Assembly (NCBI GenBank): GCA_050874385.1 | Contig: JBNMKO010000009.1 | Location: forward strand, 3,793 to 67,792 | Origin: CAG-882 sp050874385 | GTDB lineage: Bacteria; Bacillota; Clostridia; Lachnospirales; Lachnospiraceae | Length of the DNA stretch: 64,000 nucleotides | Direction: 5' to 3' | Shown here: piece by piece, positions 8,647 through 15,888 of the stretch | How the letters are laid out: the number at the start of each line of letters is the position of its first letter | How positions within the stretch are numbered: the stretch's first letter is position 1 | The notes under the pieces: generated by a model | Told to the model about the DNA's origin: nothing | Database searches by the model: none | The model's input: the letters and a program-made list of their open reading frames with translations, nothing else | Translations under genes and position numbers: made by a program

Positions 8647-8794
8647 ATATATCATTAAGCGAGGGAATATCATGTAATATATCTATGTGATAACTGTTAT
8701 TATGGTTGTCAGAAATATATGTGGTAGGTTCAATAATTAATATTTTAAGTGTAAGCATTATAGTAAATATTATGATTATGTTTTTTCTTTTCAT
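8633..8794 (-). CDS. Small exported-type peptide, candidate pheromone precursor for the adjacent regulator
   Basis: A 53-codon frame on the minus strand, ATG at 8794-8792 and TAA at 8635-8633. On that strand GAGG lies 7 nt before the ATG, a good ribosome site. The product starts MKRKN, has a hydrophobic Ile/Leu segment at residues 6-21, then a polar tail ending HDIPSLNDISTTN. A positively charged start, one short hydrophobic segment and a short tail is the layout of RRNPP pro-peptides such as SHP, PapR or NprX. It is convergent with and overlaps the regulator gene by 14 bp, as known for some rgg/shp pairs. The mature peptide would be expected in the C-terminal tail. The frame is short, and comparative conservation is untested. 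Confidence 0.55.
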   Translation of the reverse strand: MKRKNIIIIFTIMLTLKILIIEPTTYISDNHNNSYHIDILHDIPSLNDISTTN

Positions 8795-8841
8795 AGGCAT
8801 ACCTCATTTCTAAATTTTGTAATAAGAATATAACAATCTAT

Positions 8842-8882
8842 AAGAAAATAACATGAAGTTGTGGGAAAGTTTTAATTTTCTT
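8842..8882. other. Inverted repeat in the divergent intergenic region
   Basis: AAGAAAAT (8842-8849) and ATTTTCTT (8875-8882) are 8-bp arms 25 bp apart. They lie between the minus-strand peptide gene and the plus-strand secreted-protein gene, upstream of both. This is a possible regulator site, weakly supported because the arms are AT-rich. Confidence 0.3.
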
Positions 8883-8891
8883 GTAACTTTA

Positions 8892-8920
8892 TTGTTAATT
8901 TATGTAACTAATGTTATCCT
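8892..8920 (+). promoter_or_regulatory. Predicted promoter of the small secreted protein
   Basis: TTGTTA (8892-8897), a 17-bp spacer and TATCCT (8915-8920), placing the transcript start near 8927, about 50 nt before the gene. Confidence 0.5.
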
Positions 8921-8978
8921 ATAAATGTACTCGGGTGCAACACAAATTAAAAAACATAAGAATTTGGAGGTATTTGCC

Positions 8979-9440
8979 ATGAAGAAAAAATTTAATTTAT
9001 TTTTTGCAGTAGTCTTGGCTATGACTATGCTGTTTGGAAGTACTTTGTGCTTTGCGGCGGAGGGTGATAATGTAATTTCTAATGTCAATGAGACAAGAGA
9101 CGCTAGGGCATATACAGGCTCTACTAATTGTGAGTATAAGGCACAAGCATTTTCAGGTGTAGTAATCAATGGAATTCGTCAGCATGTAACCGCAAAGGTT
9201 AATGTTGGAATGAGGTTTACATGGAATGAGGGCAGAGATAGTAAGTTTACCTCTGGCTGGGTTAACTCTACGACATGTAGCAGCGTTGCAGGTGGAAATT
9301 ATGAAGTTCATAATTCCGGAATGAGTATAAGCTCAAATATAATAGTTTTTAATTTTGACGTTTATAGAGATAATACGAAGGTAGACAGTTTCAATGTTAG
9401 ATATATTGTAGATGAGTATGGTCAGATAGAAGAATATTAA
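8979..9440 (+). CDS. Small secreted protein of unknown function
   Basis: A 153-residue protein with a clear signal peptide: MKKK, hydrophobic core FNLFFAVVLAMTMLFG, and a probable cleavage after CFA (about residue 24-25). The ATG at 8979 is chosen because of GGAGG at 8966-8970. The mature part (~128 residues) has two Cys, many Asn/Ser/Thr/Val and alternating patterns that suggest a beta-sandwich, and no family I recognise. It is transcribed divergently from the candidate peptide gene and follows the RRNPP regulator, so it is a possible target of that regulator. Confidence 0.75.
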   Translation: MKKKFNLFFAVVLAMTMLFGSTLCFAAEGDNVISNVNETRDARAYTGSTNCEYKAQAFSGVVINGIRQHVTAKVNVGMRFTWNEGRDSKFTSGWVNSTTCSSVAGGNYEVHNSGMSISSNIIVFNFDVYRDNTKVDSFNVRYIVDEYGQIEEY

Positions 9441-9471
9441 ATATATGCCTGTACTATATGACAAAATGCTT

Positions 9472-9519
9472 ACATAAGGGTGTTTATTATGAGTTAACAA
9501 TCACCCTTGTGTAGGCTTT
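9472..9519 (+). terminator. Hairpin, possible weak terminator
   Basis: ACATAAGGGTG (9472-9482) pairs with CACCCTTGTGT (9502-9512). No long T run follows (AGGCTTTGTTG), so termination is uncertain. It lies between the secreted protein and the lipoprotein. Confidence 0.4.
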
Positions 9520-9566
9520 GTTGTGTTAAGAACATTAATATTTTAACAATGAGGAGGAAAAATACT

Positions 9567-11864
9567 ATGAAGAATAAGTCAGCCTACGCAGCAGCGTTGT
9601 TGGTGCTCACCGCGTCCGTAATTACCGGGTGTGGAGGGGCGAATTCAGGGCAGTCCGGTAATAACGGGAGTGTGATAAGTCAGGAGAGCACATCAAAGGA
9701 AGTGCAAGGGAGCACACAAAGTCAGGCAGAGCTTACCGATGTGGAGAAAAAGCTCTGGAGTGTCGGAGATGACATGGTGTATGTTCCGAGATTTTCCGAG
9801 CTTGAATATCAGGGAACGTCGTACAATTATTTTTTCTATGAGGGCGACAGTTTTTACTTTTTGTGCGGTGATGAGGAGCATAATTTAAATGTGCGTGTCA
9901 TAAATTCGGTGTCCGGGCAGAGCAGCGATATAAAGCTTGGCGAGCAGATGAACGAGTACGTTAAAACCGTTGATGGATATGTGGGATTTACAAGCCTCGT
10001 GTCGCCAAAGCTCACAATATATGAAGCCGGTTTTGGCGGGGAAAGACAGGTTGACTTGTCCGCGTTTGAAAATAAGCTGAAAGTGGACGGAATTGATTAT
10101 GTATGTGATAGCTGTCAGATTGACGCTCAGGGGAACATTGGAATGACTGTGGGTGGAAATCTGTATATACTTGACGGGGATGGGCAGCTTTTATTTTCAA
10201 TTTCGGATATGCAGGATGTGTCACAGTTTTACAAGCTTGCTGTTGATGGCGATGGGGGCATGTATGTGTGGGGCAGGAATAACAGTTATGAGCGGGTGGC
10301 GTACCGCGTGGACATGCAGAGGCAGGGCTTGGGGGATGAGCTTTCAAATCTTCCGACGATTGAGTATGATACCGTCATATATCCTGTCGGAGATTATAGC
10401 TGGTATATTGCTACCAAGAATGCTGTATATCTATATAATACGGCAGATTGCAGCGGGCGCAGGCTGATTAATCTCACCGATTATGGAGTGTCGCTCAACA
10501 AATATATGAGTGGATTTGGAACGGATGAGGAAGAAAATGTGGTGCTGATTTCCAAGGAGGCTTATGCGCAGAGCGGTTCGTATACGACACAGGTATCGGA
10601 GGAGGATGCGACGGACAGTGCGGATATAATTTTTCTTGAGGCGGTGAGCAAGGATGATGTCAAGGAAAGGCAGGAGCTTGTTATCGCCTCCGTTGGAAAT
10701 CTGCCGATATCGTATGAACGAATGATAAGAAATTTCAATAAATATAATGAGGATTTTTACATATCAATAAAAAATTATGTCAATGAGGTTTCGGGCGAAA
10801 ATGATAATTTGTATGGTGCCGCAAGGGAAAAGTTAAGCCTTGATATTGCGACGGGAGACGGGGCGGATTTGTATTATGTATCCGCATACGATGTCGATTT
10901 TGACAGCCTCTCTGATAAGGGGGTATTTGCAGATATGTATGAATATCTCGATGCCGACGATGAGCTTGGCAGGGACAGTTTTTTCCCTAATGTTTTGTCG
11001 GAACTTGAATACAATGGTGCGCTGGTCAGAATGTGTGACTCTTTTGCAATAGACACGCTTGTGGGCAAGGCGCAGCTTCTTGACGGGGTAGACAGGCTTG
11101 ACGCGGACACGCTCGAGAGCTTTATGGGGGCACACCAAGGTATGCAACTTTTGCCGGCTGGAAATGAGATGGCGACACTTAATATACTTACAATGTACAG
11201 GCTTGACGAATTTAGTGACGGGCAGAACGGTGGATTTGACTGCGAGGAATTTGTGAGGCTTTTGGAGCTTGCAAAGGACATTCCATATAAGACAGAGATT
11301 GATTATGACGAACAGCTTGAATTGCTGCACAGTGGCAGTGCGCTTGTGAGCAGTGAGCAGATTAGCGGCGTTAAGGATATGCAGTGGCTTGAGAAGCTTT
11401 TTGGGGAGAAGGTGACGTATCTTGGATATCCGACAAAAAATTCCTCGAGTAATCTTATCGCAATCCCGACATGCTTTGCAATAAACAATAAGTCGGAGTA
11501 CAAGGATGAAGTGTGGGAGTTCGTCAAAGGCTTTTTGACGCTTGATGCGCAGAAAAAATGCTCTAACATTCCAATAAATGTTGAGGCGTTTGAGCAGGTT
11601 CTTAGTGAGAATGATGACAGTGTAAGTTCGTATGGCATGGGAGATATCAACGTTTCCATAAAGGGAAAGGACATAACTGATGAGCAGAAGCAGGCTTACA
11701 GGGAGTTGGTATACTCGGCATCGGGGACAGAAGAGTATGATACGGCACTTTATGAAATAGTGGAGGAGGAAGTGCAGAGCTTCTTTGCCGGGACGAGAAG
11801 TGCGAAGGAGACGGCGGCTGTCATACAGAACAGGGTGCAGCTTTATCTCGACGAGAAAAATTAG
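9567..11864 (+). CDS. Lipoprotein with N-terminal propeller-like region and C-terminal solute-binding domain
   Basis: A 765-residue lipoprotein. The ATG at 9567 follows GAGGAGG; the signal peptide ends at the lipobox VITGC (Cys about residue 21). A Ser/Gly/Gln-rich linker precedes about 330 residues of beta-rich sequence with repeats such as LYILDGDGQLLFSISD and VYLYNTADCS, like a beta-propeller. From about residue 375 the sequence resembles family 1 extracellular solute-binding proteins: LVIASVGNLPISYERMIRNFN, SLDIATGDGADLYYVS and a C-terminal EVWEFVKGFL. No ABC permease or ATPase follows, so it is an orphan binding protein. The ligand is unknown; a sugar- or peptide-binding role is inference. 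Confidence 0.8.
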   Translation: MKNKSAYAAALLVLTASVITGCGGANSGQSGNNGSVISQESTSKEVQGSTQSQAELTDVEKKLWSVGDDMVYVPRFSELEYQGTSYNYFFYEGDSFYFLCGDEEHNLNVRVINSVSGQSSDIKLGEQMNEYVKTVDGYVGFTSLVSPKLTIYEAGFGGERQVDLSAFENKLKVDGIDYVCDSCQIDAQGNIGMTVGGNLYILDGDGQLLFSISDMQDVSQFYKLAVDGDGGMYVWGRNNSYERVAYRVDMQRQGLGDELSNLPTIEYDTVIYPVGDYSWYIATKNAVYLYNTADCSGRRLINLTDYGVSLNKYMSGFGTDEEENVVLISKEAYAQSGSYTTQVSEEDATDSADIIFLEAVSKDDVKERQELVIASVGNLPISYERMIRNFNKYNEDFYISIKNYVNEVSGENDNLYGAAREKLSLDIATGDGADLYYVSAYDVDFDSLSDKGVFADMYEYLDADDELGRDSFFPNVLSELEYNGALVRMCDSFAIDTLVGKAQLLDGVDRLDADTLESFMGAHQGMQLLPAGNEMATLNILTMYRLDEFSDGQNGGFDCEEFVRLLELAKDIPYKTEIDYDEQLELLHSGSALVSSEQISGVKDMQWLEKLFGEKVTYLGYPTKNSSSNLIAIPTCFAINNKSEYKDEVWEFVKGFLTLDAQKKCSNIPINVEAFEQVLSENDDSVSSYGMGDINVSIKGKDITDEQKQAYRELVYSASGTEEYDTALYEIVEEEVQSFFAGTRSAKETAAVIQNRVQLYLDEKN

Positions 11865-11896
11865 TGAAAATATGCTGCGAAAGAGTAATTTCGATA

Positions 11897-12110
11897 TTCT
11901 TGAGAAATTAAAAAGGAAGTATATGAGATAAATAGGTGGTTTCTAATTTCTTCAAATGTAGAGATGTTACTGTGGAGACAGCCTAGTGACATAGATTTTT
12001 TTAATGCACCAAAAGTGTGAAGAACGACAACTCATTTGTGTGTGCCAGAAGAACAGAATAACTGGTTTATAATGTGTTAGTACTAAGTGGCTATAATACC
12101 ATAGTGTTTA
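11897..12110 (+). pseudogene. Decayed fragment of an araD-like gene
   Basis: Three blocks resemble araD in the same order and orientation. 11897-11932 resembles the first 35 bases of araD (TTGAGAAATTAAAAAGGAAG). 11961-11995 resembles the stretch around 5435-5468 (TGTGGAGACAG, then GTGACA). 12017-12073 aligns without gaps to 5489-5547 at a little over half identity (AAGAAC, CATTTG, GTTTA, AATG). The middle of the gene is missing and the frame is destroyed. This is probably an old duplicate of araD. Confidence 0.6.
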
Positions 12111-12180
12111 TAATATAAGGCGCAATTAATTGTAAATGTTGCGTATTGTATTTTTTTCCCGAATAATCTATACTGGATTT

Positions 12181-12330
12181 CCGGCAGTATATGCCGCGGA
12201 GCGGATTGCGAATATCCGCTTGACTTCAGGTGACTGTGAAGCTATGTATGAGCAACGGAGTGGTGTGATTTTATTGTATTGCACTTGGAGATGTTTTGCT
12301 CATTGGAAAAATGGTTTTGTAGTCACCTGA
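12181..12330 (+). ncRNA. Structured leader with nested hairpins upstream of the MATE gene
   Basis: Two small perfect hairpins, CGGCA/TGCCG (12182-12196) and GCGGAT/ATCCGC (12201-12219), precede a long arm. The arm pairs TCAGGTGACT (12226-12235) with AGTCACCTGA (12321-12330). Nested inside are ATGAGCAA (12248-12255) with TTGCTCAT (12296-12303) and GTGTGA (12263-12268) with TTGCAC (12279-12284). The structure ends 34 nt before the MATE start codon. It matches no riboswitch consensus that I know. A regulatory RNA controlling the transporter is inferred. Confidence 0.5.
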
Positions 12331-12364
12331 CAATTATTTTCAGTATTAGAGGGAGAATTTTGAG

Positions 12365-13720
12365 ATGAGCAGTAGTGTGAAAAAGGTGAGCAGGGATTTG
12401 ACGAGCGGGCCTTTGGCGAAGCAGATTTTGGTGTTCAGCATACCGCTTGTGCTGTCAAATCTTTTGCAGGTGCTCTTTAACATGTCGGACATTGCGGTGG
12501 TCGGGCAGTTTGCGGGGTCACATGCGCTTGGAAGCGTCGGCTCGACGACAACGCTGGTTACGCTGTTTACAACGTTCTTGATAGGTGTGTCGGGCGGTGT
12601 TAACGTTATGACGGCGCAGTACATAGGGGCGAAAAAGGACAAGGATGTGCGCGAGGTTGTCCACTCGGCGGCGTGGATGTGCACGCTCATGGGAGTTATA
12701 CTTCTTCTGTGCGGACAGATATTTTCAAGGCTTATTCTAGAGGTTATGAAAACCAAGGAGGAGCTTATAGATGGGGCGGCACTATATCTTAGAATATATT
12801 TTCTTGGTATGCCCGCTCTTGGAATTTATAATTTTGGTAATGCCGTGTTCTCGGCTATCGGCGACACAAAGAAGCCTGTTTACATACTGGCATTTTCTGG
12901 GGTTGTGAACATTCTTTTAAACCTGTTTTTTGTCATAGTGTGCAAGCTCTCCGTTGCGGGAGTTGCGATTGCGAGTATCACGTCACAGTACATGTCGGCG
13001 GTGCTCATAATGATTGCACTTATGAGGGCGGATGAGAGAATACGCTTTTCGCCAAAGTATCTAAAATTCTATCCTCAAAAGGTCAAAGACCTTTTTAAGC
13101 TCGGTTTTCCGGCGGGAATACAGAACGCCATATTCCAGTTTGCGAACCTGTTCGTGCAGGTGGGTGTCAACTCCTTTGACGCTGTTATAGTCGAGGGAAA
13201 TTCAGCCGCGACAAATGCGGATGCGCTCGTCTACGATGTGATGGCTGCTTTTTATACTGCTTGCGCAAGCTTTATGGGGCAGAATTACGGTGCAAGAAAT
13301 AAGCAGAGGGTGAGAAACAGCTACATTATAAGCCTTGCTTACTCCTTTGGAATAGGAATGGTTATGGGAATTTCACTAAATATTCTTGGTCGTCCATTCC
13401 TGTCACTTTTTACAAAGGACAGCGCGGTAATAGATGCCGGTATGCTTCGACTCAACATTATGAGTATTTCCTACGGTTTTTCGGCTTTCATGGACTGTAC
13501 GATAGCGGCATCGAGAGGACTTGGAAAGACGGTTGTTCCGACATACATTGTAATCATGGGCTCGTGCGTGTTCCGTGTGGTGTGGATTTACACGGTATTT
13601 GCATACTTTAAGACGGTTCCGTCGCTTTACATACTGTATATCTGTTCTTGGACGTTGACGGCGATAGCTGAGTTTATATACTTTATGCGTGTGTATAAGG
13701 AGCATATAAAAGTACTATAA
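12365..13720 (+). CDS. MATE family multidrug/sodium efflux transporter
   Basis: A 451-residue inner-membrane protein with about 12 hydrophobic segments in two related halves, typical of the NorM/DinF/MepA superfamily that exports cationic drugs or metabolites with Na+ or H+. N-terminal marks are DLTSGPLAKQILVFSIPLVLS and LFNMSDIAVVGQF; the second half begins LFKLGFPAGIQNAIF. AGAGGGAG lies just before the ATG. It is preceded by a structured leader (12181-12330) and followed by a terminator shared with the chemoreceptor on the other strand. The substrate cannot be read from sequence. Confidence 0.93.
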   Translation: MSSSVKKVSRDLTSGPLAKQILVFSIPLVLSNLLQVLFNMSDIAVVGQFAGSHALGSVGSTTTLVTLFTTFLIGVSGGVNVMTAQYIGAKKDKDVREVVHSAAWMCTLMGVILLLCGQIFSRLILEVMKTKEELIDGAALYLRIYFLGMPALGIYNFGNAVFSAIGDTKKPVYILAFSGVVNILLNLFFVIVCKLSVAGVAIASITSQYMSAVLIMIALMRADERIRFSPKYLKFYPQKVKDLFKLGFPAGIQNAIFQFANLFVQVGVNSFDAVIVEGNSAATNADALVYDVMAAFYTACASFMGQNYGARNKQRVRNSYIISLAYSFGIGMVMGISLNILGRPFLSLFTKDSAVIDAGMLRLNIMSISYGFSAFMDCTIAASRGLGKTVVPTYIVIMGSCVFRVVWIYTVFAYFKTVPSLYILYICSWTLTAIAEFIYFMRVYKEHIKVL

Positions 13721-13887
13721 GAAATTTTAGATTTTATATGAGATATAAAATCATGTATTATATGAAAAATGTTAATTAATATGATACATTAAATATCAAA
13801 TAAAGTGCAATGAAATAATATGATATATGTCATATATGATATGATAAAATAATGTGGGATATAAAATATTAAATATGGCATAAAAAT

Positions 13888-13932
13888 AAAATGCCCGTTC
13901 CGGTAAATAATTCCCGGAACAGGCATTTTTTG
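13888..13932. terminator. Bidirectional terminator between MATE and chemoreceptor genes
   Basis: AAAATGCCCGTTCCGG (13888-13903) pairs with the segment 13914-13929. An A run precedes and a T run follows, so it can end both convergent transcripts. The 13721-13887 stretch before it is AT-rich with short ATATGATAT-like palindromes and no gene. Confidence 0.85.
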
Positions 13933-13988
13933 TCTCATATTGTTTTGCAATAATTTTATCTTCAAGTGATAAGCAATCCGTGCATCAA

Positions 13989-15704
13989 TTATTTGTTTAA
14001 TATGAACTTGCCGACTAGCTCCTGCATTGTGTCTGCCTGAGCTGAAAGCTCCTCGCTTGTAGCGGATGTCTCCTGCGCCGCGGAGGAGTTGGACTGAACA
14101 ACCTCTGCAATCTGGTTTACACCGTCCTCAGCGTCGTTCATAGCCTTAGACTGAGCCTCGGAAGCCTCGCTGAGAGCCTTGGATGTCTCTGCGATGGACT
14201 GGATACCATCGATAACTGAACGGAGAGCGTCCTCTGCGTTGTGGGCAGCGCGGTTACCTTCATCAATCTCCTTGAGAGCGCCCTCAATGAGCTGGCGTGT
14301 ATTCGATGCTGAATTTGCACTCTGCTCTGCGAGCTGGCGAATTTCCTCTGCTACTACTGCGAAACCACGGCCTGCGTCTCCGGCTCTTGCAGCCTCGATA
14401 GATGCATTGAGTGAGAGAAGGTTGGTCTGGCTTGCGATGTCCTCGATTTCAGCGGTGATGTTCTCAATCTTCTTGGATGTCTCTGTGATACGAAGCATAG
14501 CATCTGACAACATTCTCATCTGCTCTCTGCTCTCGTCTGCCTGCTTAGCATAGCCGACAGCCTGCTGGTGTGACTCCTCGAGGTTCTTTGCTGAACGTGC
14601 AGCTTCCTCTGTTATGCTTGTGATAGTCGATGTGAGCTCCTCGATTGTGCCAGCCTGCTCTGTAGCGCCCTCTGCGAGTGCCTGTGCGGACTGTGCAAGA
14701 TTGTCGCTGCCTGCGGCTACCTGCTTGGATGCCTGGTCAACCTGTGTGAGAGTTATAACCATCTGGTCTCTCAAATCTCTCATGGACATAAGAATCATCT
14801 CGTACTTACCTACATAGCGGTCTGGGCACTGTGACTTGAGTGCGAAGTTGCCCTTTGACATCTCACCGAGGCAGTAACTGATATCGGAGATAAGACGATT
14901 GAGCTCTGCCGCCATGTACTTGGAGTCTGCGAGCATGTCAGCAAACTCGTCGTCGTAGTCGCTCTCCGGGAATGGGCTGTCAAGGTCACCGTTTGCAAGC
15001 TTTTTAAGACGTGCAGCCGTATCCATGATAATCTTCTCGATATCCCTTGCAAACTCCTCGCCCTTTCTTGAGGACTGTATTCTTGCAAAGATAACGATGA
15101 GTGCAATGATGATTATTGAGATAATCTGCATTGTATTGAGGGAAGCCTTAACGCTGTTACCCTTGTTGACAGCGTAGTCCATAAGACTTGTCATGTTGTT
15201 ATAAATTGCATCATACTTGGATGTGAGTTCGTTTATCTCACGCCTCTGTGCCTCACTGCTTTTGCCTACGTCTGTTGTAGCACCGGCATCGATAAGCTCA
15301 GTGGCAAGTGACCAGTAGGATGCTGCGACGTTAGATACATCCTGACACAGTGTCTTAGCCTCGCCTGTTGTACACTTCTTCTGTACATCAGCAAAGTATG
15401 TAGCGAAACTTTCCTTCTTCTGGTTGAAAAGTGACTGCTGGTCTTTGATTGCGTCCTCGTCAACATATCCGATAACGGCTCTGAGTGCGCTTCGCGACTC
15501 GGCTAGTACTGTCATAGCCTTACCGATATCACCCTGAACAAAGCCATAATATTCAAGTGCGTTGTTGTAACGGACACTTACGAATATCATTACAATAACG
15601 GCGAGAACTACGGCGATGCTTGTGAGGTTGGTCACATAGTTGAACCTGCCTTTAAGTCTCTCCTTAATCTTTTGTTTTCCTTTTTTCTTGTGCTGTTCTT
15701 CCAT
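13989..15704 (-). CDS. Methyl-accepting chemotaxis protein (four-helix-bundle sensor)
   Basis: A 571-residue receptor. The start at 15704 is chosen because AGAGGG lies before it on the minus strand; the frame extends nine codons upstream without a site. TM1 is about residues 27-48 and TM2 about 196-216. Between them is a ~150-residue helical extracellular sensor (4HB-like). A HAMP region follows, then the cytoplasmic signalling domain whose hairpin tip contains EIEDIASQTNLLSLNASIEA. It belongs to a tandem pair with the next gene; the last ~230 residues are almost the same in both, while the sensors differ more. It probably feeds CheA/CheW for flagellar motility. Confidence 0.95.
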   Translation of the reverse strand: MEEQHKKKGKQKIKERLKGRFNYVTNLTSIAVVLAVIVMIFVSVRYNNALEYYGFVQGDIGKAMTVLAESRSALRAVIGYVDEDAIKDQQSLFNQKKESFATYFADVQKKCTTGEAKTLCQDVSNVAASYWSLATELIDAGATTDVGKSSEAQRREINELTSKYDAIYNNMTSLMDYAVNKGNSVKASLNTMQIISIIIIALIVIFARIQSSRKGEEFARDIEKIIMDTAARLKKLANGDLDSPFPESDYDDEFADMLADSKYMAAELNRLISDISYCLGEMSKGNFALKSQCPDRYVGKYEMILMSMRDLRDQMVITLTQVDQASKQVAAGSDNLAQSAQALAEGATEQAGTIEELTSTITSITEEAARSAKNLEESHQQAVGYAKQADESREQMRMLSDAMLRITETSKKIENITAEIEDIASQTNLLSLNASIEAARAGDAGRGFAVVAEEIRQLAEQSANSASNTRQLIEGALKEIDEGNRAAHNAEDALRSVIDGIQSIAETSKALSEASEAQSKAMNDAEDGVNQIAEVVQSNSSAAQETSATSEELSAQADTMQELVGKFILNK

Positions 15705-15888
15705 AATAGTCCCTCTTTCCGCCTTTGGCATTAGTTTTTATAGACTTCCTTCATATTAGCCTTGCTCCATTATAATACTTTCTAAACATTTTTTAAACCT
15801 TATTTCATAAAAAGTTTATTTTCTTTTTAATTATGTATCGTAAATGAGTACTTAGCAAGCTGCCACAGATGCTTTAATGTCAAAAGGA

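Noticed and set aside
9507..9566. Longer N-terminus of the solute-binding lipoprotein
   Set aside because: It would bury the lipoprotein signal peptide; GAGGAGG precedes ATG 9567.
12136..12330. 64-codon frame upstream of the MATE gene
   Set aside because: There is no ribosome site at proper spacing, the composition is odd, and its span is better explained by the nested hairpin leader.
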